A stretch of DNA of 64,000 nucleotides from Colius striatus (Eukaryota > Chordata > Aves > Coliiformes > Coliidae), in assembly GCF_028858725.1 (NCBI RefSeq), contig NC_084759.1, positions 176,295,770 to 176,359,769 of the forward strand, in the 5' to 3' direction. The notes below the pieces were generated by a model that worked only from the letters and a program-made list of their open reading frames with translations, had not been told where the DNA came from and did no database searches. Position numbers and translations under genes: made by a program. Positions within the stretch are counted from its first letter, which is position 1, and the number at the start of each line of letters is the position of its first letter. Shown here one piece after another: positions 1 through 11,700 of the stretch.

Positions 1-338
1 CAGAAATTATCAGAGGGCTGGAGTACCTCTCCTATGAGGACAGGCTGAGAGAGTTGGGGACACACTTTTTAATAGGGTCTGTAGTGACAGGACAAGGGGT
101 AATGCTTTTAAACTGAAAGAAGGTAGATTTAGACTAGATACAGGGACGATTTTTGAAATAAAACAAGGGTGGTGAAACACTGGAACAGGTTGCCCAGAGA
201 GGTGGTAGATGCCTCATCCAAGACATTAAAAGTCGGGTTAGATGAGGCCCTGAGTTGAAGTTATCCCTGCTAATTGCAGGGGGATTGGAACTAGATGATC
301 TTTAAGGCCCCTTCCAACCCAAACCATTCTATGATTCT
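1..338 (+). repeat. CR1 LINE, 3' end
   Basis: Plus-strand CR1 with the characteristic blocks GAGGACAGGCTGAGAGAGTT, ACACTGGAACAGGTTGCCCA and the terminal TTCCAACCCAAACCATTCTA. Compared with the usual CR1 3' UTR, about 90 bp is missing at about position 62, where the part that normally names the CAGCCTGGAGAAG block is replaced by ACACACTTTTTAATAGG. It is cut by the window start. It lies in a PPHLN1 intron, antisense to the gene. Confidence 0.93.
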
Positions 339-3300
339 CAACACAATAATATGTCTTTTCCATTTGACTTCTAAATTGCATAAACATGCTTCCAAACATA
401 ATTTCCTGAAATATCTAGGAATAGAGGATTAGGTAAGGTAGAACTTAATTTAACACAGTGCAACTGTGAAAAAAATTCAGAAAAGACATTCCCACAGCTG
501 TCTGACTCAATACTGTTGTAAGTCATTGCATCAATATTCAGTTCCCCTTAAACAAACACATTTGTTATGAACACAAATTAATACTACAAAGCCTCATATA
601 TAAAGGAAAGAACTTTTTATGGTTATGTAAACTTGTATAATGAATAAATGTCAAAACCAACATTAAAAATAAATTCTTAGCATGCAAAAATAGCACCACT
701 TTTAAAAATGGTACCAATGGCATGAGATCATGGAATTGTTTTCATTGACGAACTTTTCCTCAGATGTAAATCACACCACACTCAAACACAGTAGTAGGTG
801 GATACAGTATATCAAAAATCTTCTCTTTGTAGCAAAATACTTAACAAAAGGATGTCTGTACTATCAATAACAGCAAACATTTTCCTCTCCTCTACTGAAA
901 TTCACAGCACATCTCATTTTGCCAATCAAGGTCAGGAAAAAGCAACTTGCATTCATGTGAAGAGACAACATCTAAGCAAAGCTCATCCTAGCACTTCCAC
1001 CTTTTTTCAATGGTATTAAATTCCCTGAAATATTTTGTATGTTTAAAATATAGCAAACAACTCCTTGGAACCTAACAGTGTAGAATTTATCCTCCTAAGT
1101 GAAACTATGTAGAATTCCTCTGCGACACTACTCTCCACCCCAAAAAAGTCATTACTACATTTATTAAGTCAATTCACTGCCTCATTGTTGAGATGATTTA
1201 GATGCCCATAACAGTAGTTCTCTGGACTTAGAGAATCCCTTCTCTTTCCCTCATGGTTGTCTCTCAGTACCTAGCTGTTTTTCAACATAGTTGTTAGGAA
1301 ACCTTTTGAGGATAATCAAGTGCTACCCATGGCAGTTTGCCTCATTGTTTCCCAATACAGCATTAGCTTGCTAGTTTGATACCATCTACCACCCGATTAC
1401 AATACTACCTATGAAACTGGACCAGACTAGCTTGCTTTTTGAAGTCTTCTTTGAAGTCAGGTGTTACCCAAGATCTTACAGTGTACAGGTACACAATATT
1501 CAGGCATGTTGCCTTATCACACATTGTAAACAGAGGTTATCCTTACAGTTTATTAGCATTATGTAAACATCACTGATATGAAGAATATAATCATTTCTCC
1601 AAACTGTGACAGTTTTAAGTAACAAAACAATGTTTTTAAAAAATCTGAGTTTGCACAAACGACTTGATTTTTCCTGATGTGTATCAAACCATACTAATAG
1701 CTGTAGTAAACAGTTCTCATGCAATAACCACTGTTAAAAAAATATAATGGGGACACCAGTATCATACAACAATTTAGAACCTTACAAAAACTGCAGTGGA
1801 AATCCTCAAAAGAATAAAACTTGCTTTAGGATCAGAAGCAAGTTAGATGCATAACAGCAGTTGAAAATCACCATAATGAAAACAGAAGTTTTTTGTTACT
1901 AAATTCGCTGTGTTTACTGTAACTGTTGGAAAATACACTCAAGTCAATTTACTACCTAGTTGTTTATTCAACAATAACTCAGGCCGGGTTTTTAAGAATA
2001 TGAAAGTGTTCTTTGAGTTTACAATAATTTCTCTTTAGTCCAAAGAATACTTTGTTACTTCCGTAGTCACAGCACAGATAACATATTTAAATATTTAACT
2101 GAAACATTTCAAAGGACTGAAGTATAAGAAATACCATACATACAGAATCAGACTGAAATAATCTATCCATAATTATGCTTTTCAAAAACAAGTTTACCCA
2201 GTTTTCTCCTTACTCAGTTTTTAAGTCTTTCAGGGTGAAAACCAAGATTTTGAACTGTTCTAGATTTCATATGAAGGATAAGCTCTATTGCACGAGGCTG
2301 TACATTTACAAGCTCATCAGGAAAAAATATCAAGCAAGCAGGTAGCGGGAAGTTCAGCTAATTTGATAATTCCTTTACATTAGAAAATACAGTAGATATT
2401 TTGCCTTTAAACTCTTTCTCTTCAACCTGACTTGGAAATTGCATAAGCAATTAAATCCGAGTTCTGCAAAACCCTGTATCAGTAAGCAAATTTTGAAAGC
2501 AAACATGGGTTTTTTTAGAATTTGAGTGAGAAATTCTGCAAAGAAATTAAAAAAAGGCCTTCCCTAATGATCATGGTCAACAGTTTTGCAAATAAAAATA
2601 TTTAAAAATCAGAAGTAATAATTCAACAACTACAACTAGCTGTCAGTGAAAACATCATTCACCTTACAGAATAACCACACAAGAAGCTGAAATGTACAAA
2701 AAAATGCAGTTGAAAATAAGAGGAATTTTTACCTCCTCCTCATATTTTCACATTATAGGGTGGGAGCAAAAAAAAAAAATCTCCAATTGAAACCCTGTCC
2801 ATCAGTCTCTTCTCTTCTCCCCATTCTCTCAAGTAAGAAACATTTCAAGAACTGACCAACAGCAGTCTTGCTCTGAATTACATTTCTAATATAATTCTAG
2901 ATAATAACAAAGCAGGTCTCACCAATATAAATAACATCAGAAACTCAGTTTGATATAATATTCCCAGCAATAAAACAGCCAGTGCATACATACATACTTT
3001 TTTAAGTCTCTTGACTTCTAAGTAATTTGAAGGAAAGAGATTCTTCACAGCAACAAAACCAGACTTGTCAGAATTGAAACATTTTTACTTTCAATTGTAT
3101 TGACCTGCAACAGTAGATAGTCCTGAACTGTTCTTGATTATACATAGCCTTTGGTACAGGGCTGTTTTTAAATGTTAAGTGATATCTGCATGAGAAGATT
3201 CAAGTTCTTGAAATCTATTCAGAATAAAAGCCCATGGTCCAAAGGAACTAAAGATATTAGTATTACAGTTAGACTTCTATAATTTCAGACAAGTAACAAA

Positions 3301-6300
3301 AATCAAATTATAAAACATAAATCTCAGTTTGCAAACCAACTGGTTGTCCCAAGCACAAAATTGCTAAAAAAGCAGTGGAGAAGAAAACAGCCCTCAAAGA
3401 AAATGTTGCAACTACTGAATCAGTAAGACTGCTGCATAAGGCATGAAGTCATTAAATATTTAGTGTAAACCAGAAACTACTTTTAAAGTTATCTATAACA
3501 TATTATCTTGTTCAACAAAGTCCTAACTCCCCCCTACACCTCCCTAAATTATCATAAGCCAAGGTAAACTACTTTAGCTACCAGTCTAATACAATGGGTC
3601 TTCTGAACTACAGATTTCACAGACAAGTCCTTGCCTGGAACTGTAGACTGGTATAACGAATCTACCACAATGACCTATTATAAGGAAACTGTAATTTCAT
3701 GTATGAATAAACAAGTTGCTCCAGTAGTTCATGTGAATCCCTGAGAGGTTCAATGTTCTATTAGATATTTCATTAATTTATTAAAAAAATAAGTCATGTG
3801 CTAATTAATACTATTAAAACTCCGCTTATCGATCTCTGTAAAAAATAAGACCACTTTCTTCAGGCAACTGCCAGATTTATTTCCCTCCACATATGTTTTT
3901 TAATGAAGAATGAGTTTCTTGTATAGTGTCCCTTAAGACCTGTCAAATACTGTAACAGAACAGCAGAGTTATGTACATTTTTAGCACCATCTCATAAATC
4001 CCTTTGGCTAAGTTTCTCTTCTATAAGCAAGACAAAGATCAGTTTACATTATAAGAAAGTTTAAATCCAAAGCTTAAAGACCTCCCACAATTTAATACAC
4101 TGTTTTAAATGAGTATAAAATATTTAAACAGGTTCACTGCTTCATGCATTCAAGAATACACATAGCGATGTGAATGATAAAAGAAACAAGTTATCCCCTG
4201 TAATTCAAAGGTGATTGCATAGTGATAATGTAAAGATAATTGCCTCAGCCTATGACACACCTGACCCCTCAATATTAAATCCTGCTTTATTGAGAGAAGA
4301 GGCAGTGACCCTTAACGTCTATTTGGAGACTCTCTCATCAATGGTTTTGGTTTAAAATAACTATTCTTGTCAAAGAACAATTTTCTTCTTAATGTACAAT
4401 CTTCAGACCACTCTTCTAGAATATCCTGTCATCACATACTGCACCTGCAAGGTGTGAATCACCAAATGGAAGAGTAGTTCAAGTGCAGATCAGAAAGCTC
4501 CAGTTGCTGGGTTTCTGTCCCCCACTTTGCTACCAATTTTCTCCATGGCCTTGAATAAACAAAATCTTACTGTAAAGGTTTATGCATCTACAAAAACTGG
4601 AGTACATTACGCTTTACCACCTTAAAGAGGTAACTTTAAGTTTGATGTTCAGAAAGTCACATTAAAGTTTCTTTCATTAACAATGGAATACTTACTTATG
4701 TCAACAATTTGAAAGGAGATAATCAAAGAGTCCTACGTGATCCACTTCACATGAGTCTATACTGTATGAATCAACTGAAACAGGGTACTTTGTCTAGAAA
4801 TATGGCAATCCTTATTTTACTAAAGTTTGGACCTTGGATAATTTTAAGGATCAAATTTAATGCATGTATAGCTGGGATTTACAAGTGCGTCATTTTGCAA
4901 TTTCTCTTTGAAGATGAGTCTTACCCATCTTAAGTTGCCAAGTTTTGCATATTTCACATCTTATGAACTCAGTTTGGCTGGAAAAAAAGAGAATGAAGTA
5001 ATGCTTTGTGCACTCAAAAGAATTAAAATTAAGACTAATGTGAACATCAGCTAACAATCTTGTAAAGCATTTCACGCTGAAAAGTTCATCTGACTTTATA
5101 AAAATGAACTTGCAACCAAAATCTGTAACTATGAGGACCCATACAGAAGTACTGTAAAACCTGAGTTCTTCAACATAACAGCATAGTACCTTGCAACTTT
5201 AAAAAGAAATTGACATGTACAAAATAATTTTGAGTACTTTGATTAAATGAGTTTCATATATCAACATCAGTAAAAGAAGAATGTACAAAGAAGTCACGCG
5301 TTATTTGATCTCTATTCCTCTCATAATTTCCCAGTTTCACAATTTTCATAGCATCAGCAATCAAGACATTAAAACTGTCATCATGTGTGCAGAAAATTCT
5401 CTATTCTCCAAACTAAAAGATTCTCCTTTGATGTACAATTTTTATACGTGTGACCTAGGCTTGAATGAAGAAGGCACTTCAAACCAAACTACAACTGCAA
5501 GGTTACACAATTCACATCAGTTACTGGATTTCAGAATCCAATAAGAATCCCTAAGGTTATAACAGAAGAAAAAAAGCTGAGAACCCTTTTTGAAATCTAT
5601 GCCCAACACATACTCTGAATTACTTTATTTTCTACATATGGAAAATCGTACTACCACACAGGAGTCATTTTCAGGATGAGAACAGTTCACTGAGCATAGT
5701 ATAAAACAGGGCCAACAACTCTCAAGAACTGAGCAGTCCAAGAAAGAGAACAAGGTTCAGTAACACTCCACTCAATAGCAGACTATTGGCAAATGAGAGC
5801 TGCTTGGAAACTGGAGTGTAACTCCATGAGAAGAAAGAAGGCAAGAAAAAAGATGGCTAAGCTAAGTGGTAGAATGTCAGCAATCGTCCTGTCACTCAGG
5901 CAGAATTACTGCTAGTCAGTAGACACCAGACAGCTCAAGCCACATGCTTACTATGGAATTCTAAGAAAGCATGAACTTCCTATTTTTAAGGAGAAGGGCA
6001 GAAATTTAAAAAACAACAGGCAACAAAAAAACTACAACAATAACATAAAAAAAACCCCACCACTTGAAAAAAAACATCCCTGACAGACGGCTTCTTCAAA
6101 CATAGGTAGTTTTCACCCCTAAAATTCTGGATCATTTAAGGATTTTTTTATATTCCAGAAAAGCTGGTTTTTTACTTTGGGAGAATCTTGAGTAATGTTT
6201 TTCATCACTCCAAAGATGGGGGAAACAAAAATGGAAGGAGTAAGAGATCAGAAACTACTGGTGACCGTGAGGTCACCAAAAACCAAAGCAGGAAAATGTG

Positions 6301-8719
6301 AGTGATTAACAGTTAAGAGGAAGCACCCAACATAACATTGACAATGACTTCTTGCAGCACATTTTTAGATGCTGAATGAGTTTTTAAAAATACTCAAGAA
6401 AAATGATTACTTGTGTCAATAAAAGAGCTATTTGTTTCAGAACTTATAGTCACTGTACCGACTATGAAAACTCATTAACTTTACAATTCTCTTGAGTGTT
6501 TTAGCTTGACAAATCAAACTTTGTACTATATTTTAGCCATGTTCTGTGCAATTTTTTAGGAAGTACATTTGGTTGAAGTAATCTTAAATCTCCTTCTACT
6601 ACCTCAAAAAGCATTCATAGGTATTCCAGAAGAACTTACCCAAAAGAACTTTCATAATATCCAAAGAGAAAGCATTTTTGCATACAATCATTTTTAATCC
6701 CATTTTTATAGTGCAACTGTCATTGAAATGGAAAGTAATTACTGTTTTCATCAGAAGAGTACTGTATTTTGATTTCCTCTGTTGAGATCTACTATATAGC
6801 TCAACAGTGAGCAATATGCAAAAAAATAATAATAATAAACTTTATTACCAAGCATGTAATACTACAAGTGTTCAGCTGTATCATCAAAGGATTTTACATC
6901 CAAGGTTATTTACTATTCCTGTGCTCTTCTATACAATCAGACTTCTGATATGTTAATGCATATTTATATAATAAATCAGTAGAGCTTCAATCAATTGTAA
7001 GTACATTCCCAACACCCTCAACCAATCCAAGTATCTTTATCAAGTTCTTCCATAATATTACTGCAGTTTCGTAACAGTTACATATTCTGAAATATATAAT
7101 AAAGACTCAGACAGGACTGTCACCTACCACACAACACATCGGTAAAGCCTTCACAAAACAAGTTGATGTTTTATTCTCACATTTTACATGGATGAAATCA
7201 GGACACATTTAAGACAATCTTTTTGACCACTGGGTGCCACTCTTGTTCTGTGCAAAATAAACTGCCAGGCATTAACTTACTGTTCTTTTTTACTTTTTTT
7301 TCAGCTTTGAGCAATTGATTCTTCTAAAGCATGAGGAAAAGATGCAAGAATTTTTACCAAAGTTCCTATATAAAACTCTCACTACTTTCCAAAAGCTTCT
7401 ACTGTGGCTTCTCACCTAAAAAATGCAATTTTGAGAGAAGTCTGCCACACACTTATGGTATATGAAGGATATTTTTAATGGTGAGGTTATATAATAACCT
7501 AGTTATGCTATGTCTAAATGATCACAATCAAAGGCACAAATATCTATAGCAATTGTGTAGCACTATATTGTCATTGCTACTAAAAGTTTCATACTGAGTT
7601 TGCATGGCCTCAAGACTGAGGCTTTAAGCCAGCCTGTCAGGCTTGCTGTATTTCTTGACCTGCCTGAATTTTTTTTGTAACTTGCTGCGGGTTTAACAGC
7701 AATTTTTCCTAACTGACCAGGTGTCTATAGCTAACTGGGTTTACTTTTGTTGATCATTGTCTAGCACAACCACAGTTCTATATAGCAAGCAGTAACAAGG
7801 AGCTATTCTATGTAGAATGAAATATGACTAACACCACTATGTAACATACAGAAACACAGGCCCAATATAATAGCAGACACCTAGAGCAGTGGAAACACAG
7901 AATGTGGCATATAAAAGTACAGCCGTAAGATGATATTCTTTGATTGTACTGGTAATATTTCAGTTACACTAATATTTATTGCCCAAATATTGAAGATAAG
8001 TTTCAGCCTTGCCCATGAATTTTTAGTGTAACAGTACCCTGCACATTTTATCATATCAAATAATTCCATTTCAAACATCATTGCATGCATATGCATGTCA
8101 CAGCCCTCCTGTTTTAACACTACTTCTTAAGTTTCATAGATGAGAACCTGAGGTACAGACTAGACAGTGCCCATGGAAAGGAATATAACATATGGTGGAA
8201 ATACCAACTCATCAGTCCAGCTGAGAAAATAGGGAGGTCAGAACAAGGCTACAGCGAACTTATTTATAATCTTATGATCCACCTCAATAACCTTTTAAAT
8301 GACACAGGTATCTTTCCACTGTGTGGTAGACCCAATGTATTGCAGTCACAGAAGTAAATATTATACCAAGAATTGTCTCAAGTCATGTAAAAAGTATGAC
8401 TGAGCAGGGAGGTGCACTACATTACAGTCTCAGGTTAATATCTTAAAGACATGACTCTAAAGACAACCATCATGACTCTGACCCTTAGTAAACAAATACT
8501 AAAATAGTTTCACGTTGTACTGTTTATTTAAGCTGTACTTCTAATAATACAGCTAGAAAACAGTTTTTCACTATTGTCTTTTACTTCAACAGATAGATGT
8601 CCTTTCCCCCATCCCTGTCACTTCATTGCTCTGCTCTACAAACTGTTTTGATCACAAAGAAAAATGCCCTAAATAATCCCAGCCCATGTATGGCACTACT
8701 GTAAATTCTTATAAAATAC
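339..8719. other. PPHLN1 intron, no further feature seen
   Basis: AT-rich non-coding DNA with scattered poly-A/T runs and a short AAT repeat near 6820. I looked on the minus strand for the next periphilin exon and saw none. The small open frames here are of chance length. Confidence 0.7.
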
Positions 8720-8781
8720 CTGTATTCAGGCTGCCGGCCTATAGGATGATCATCCCTTGGCCATCTGTATCCCGAATTATC
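8720..8781 (-). CDS. PPHLN1: PPHLN1 coding exon, residues 89-108
   Basis: The exon runs from acceptor TTTTGCAG to donor GTATTT, 62 nt (20 codons plus two bases), reading DNSGYRWPRDDHPIGRQPEY and then AG of the next Arg codon. It follows exon 9645-9815 in frame to give the periphilin junction PPHRG-D. The GTATTT donor is weak and could be a regulated site. This is the last PPHLN1 exon visible in the window. Confidence 0.92.
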
Positions 8782-11700
8782 CTGCAAAACACATACGCAA
8801 AACAACTGTGTGACATGTATCTCAACATCAGATGTGAGGTACAGTTAATTGCCAAATTGTGCTTATTTACTGAAAAACCAAAGCATTTAATGACCCAAAG
8901 TATTAATAATTCACAGCAAAGTTCCTTTCAGTTTATTCACTCTATTCTGTTCCTCTTATTTTCTTCCTCTACTAATACTAAGGAGAGCAACTTTAAAATT
9001 CTGTACAGATCACTACAGGAATTTTCAAACTATATACATTGGTCCTGACTCCAAACATTTCCTCACTGTAATATAAATTATCATCACAAGAAATTACAGA
9101 ACTTCACACACCTGGGTTAGAGAAGGTAGCGATAATGACCTTTCAAAGGGATCATAAATTTTGCATCTAAGCATAACTTAAGTGTAAATATGCATTCAAC
9201 ATCATGACAGAATTTAAATATGAGAACAACTGTGCAAATGAGAAGGATAGGTAGACAACACCCAACAAGTTGCACGTGCAAGGATTTTTCAATCATTCTT
9301 CTATTCATACAGAAGGCTTCTGTCCACTTTTCTTTTCCTGGTTCAGACTCTTGAGTTTTCCACAGAGCTGGACAAGGGCTCTTTTCTAAGTCAACAGAGT
9401 AGCTAGAAGCCCTAAGAAGCAGCAAACAGGCATTACCATATAATCTCAAGAGTCTTAGAAGCACAGTAACTGCAAAAAAGGAGCACATACCAAAATCCAC
9501 ATGTTTTTTCTATTCATTCTGTTTCAATTCATGAGAACAGCAGTAACAGTGATGTCTGTCTGAAATAACCCTTCAGTTATTTAAGTATTCAAGCATTCAT
9601 AAGGAGATAACCATCATAAATGTGAGAAGAATCACCTTACGTACACCTCGGTGAGGAGGGCCACTTCTTCTGTCGTGGGCAAAACTGCGACCCTCTTCAT
9701 AGTCCCTGTACTCAGCGTGACTGTAATCATCATACCGACTGTAATTCCCATCCCCGGGTCTTTCGAGCAGCGGTGGTTTCTTGGGCACAATGTTTACTAC
9801 TCTATGGTAATCATCCTAAAACCACAAAACAAAGAAAATCATTTTGCTTTTAACAGCTGGAAATCTGTAATGAATACATAAAAGTTGTGGGGTTCTGGGT
9901 TTTTTTTTTAATATTTCTTGAAGGTGAAACAGCACAGGGGAACAAAAAACATTAAAACTCATGCCAGTCTGATGATGGAATATCTTATTGAATTTAAATG
10001 GACATCATTCAGATGCAATCCTTAGGCACTGCAAGTTTAGAGAGAAAATTTTCAATGTGGTTTAGGTTTCTTTTAAAAGTTTAAAGCAGCAGCTTCTTTC
10101 TAGCCATAAGCTACTTTATTTTTAAACATTAGCCATACATATTTCATAGAGATTTTTATGTTAACTTAGGAATGCAATAAAGTGACATCTGTAATGCCTG
10201 TAAAACAAAGCACTTATTTGAAAATATTATCTGTTTCCTTAGTATCAGTAATATCTTCCACACTATGGAAATGTGGTGGTTTAGTCCTGGCTCCCTGTAG
10301 CTGCTGCAGTTTAGCAACTGTGCAGCAACTTCTTCCCCTTCTAAAATACATTATTCACTGAAGTTACTTCAGTCACTAATTGGCCAGGCCTTTGTCAGCT
10401 GAGGGGTCATTCTTAGAACTGTCTGGCATCAGCCCTATCAGCTACAGGGGAAGCTTCTGACATCTTTGTAGCTCCCCCTGCTACCAAAAACTTGGCCCAT
10501 GTAAAACCACTACAGGAGATAGTAGTGAAGATAGCCCTTGCTTCATAATGTGAATAGATAAGCACCCTCCCAAGATAATGCAGTAGCAGATCTGAGGATT
10601 CAACTGACATAACACCCTATTTTTTTTTTTTAACACAAGTTTTGGATAGCTTTTTGCTAGAATGCAAAGTTATCATATTTCCTTCAAACAAAGTGTCATA
10701 CACCATTCATCAATTAAAGAAATTATTTGTTTATTAAGCACAAATTGCACAGTTGAAAAAGACACAAATTCAATTTTCTGTAACCAAGTATTATATCAGC
10801 CAACTACAAATAAAAGCAAACAAAAACATGAATGCAAGACCTTGCATTTTAAGTCTTATCCCTTTAGCAAGATTTTTTTCCCATGGTCTCTAGAAACACA
10901 TGCTATAAATGTAGAGACTTGAGTTAGCATCTGCAATTTGGAGAGACAGAAAGACACTCAAATTAGTTTTTCTAATAGTAGTGGAAGTCACAATCTTATG
11001 CACCAACAGCATTCGTGGAAAAATACATTAAATTCACAAATTGCTAAATATTATAATGCAAAAAAAAATTAGTTCTGATTTCAGAGACCACTCAACAAAT
11101 TCACCAGAGGGTAATCCAAAGCCAGCCTACAGCCATACCGATGCAAAGCGGAGACTACACACACATTCATCCACAGACACAATGTTTGACCTACCTCTAT
11201 CTCACAAGGTTTAGTTGGATTTTTGATTTGTATTTGTTTTTTGGGGAGGGGTTTTTGGTTGGTTTTTTTTTCTAGTTTGATATCTCAGAATGATGATGTG
11301 CTCTGAATATAAACTAAAACTGCTCTGTCTGTGCTTTACATTGAAGCCGAAGTCCCCATCAACCAACTACAGTGGCATTCAGAAGGACAGTTACATGAAA
11401 TTCAAAGTGTGCCCCTTAATGGCTAATTGTATCAAGCACCTGCAACTTTACATTGTTAACCAAGACCTGAAAGCATTTGTTTCTACCACAATCTATACTT
11501 GATATATGACAAATCTCTTCCTCTCTCAAACAGGAGATACTTCATGCTGTATCATTGGCATGTCTCAGTTCCGACACATAAACCTATCAGCAGATGCTAA
11601 AAGGGTTCATAGATTGAATAAATTAATACTGTTTCACACGTCTAGTCAAAACCAACTCAGACCTCTACACATGGACACAGATACAACGTCACCGGCTTAC

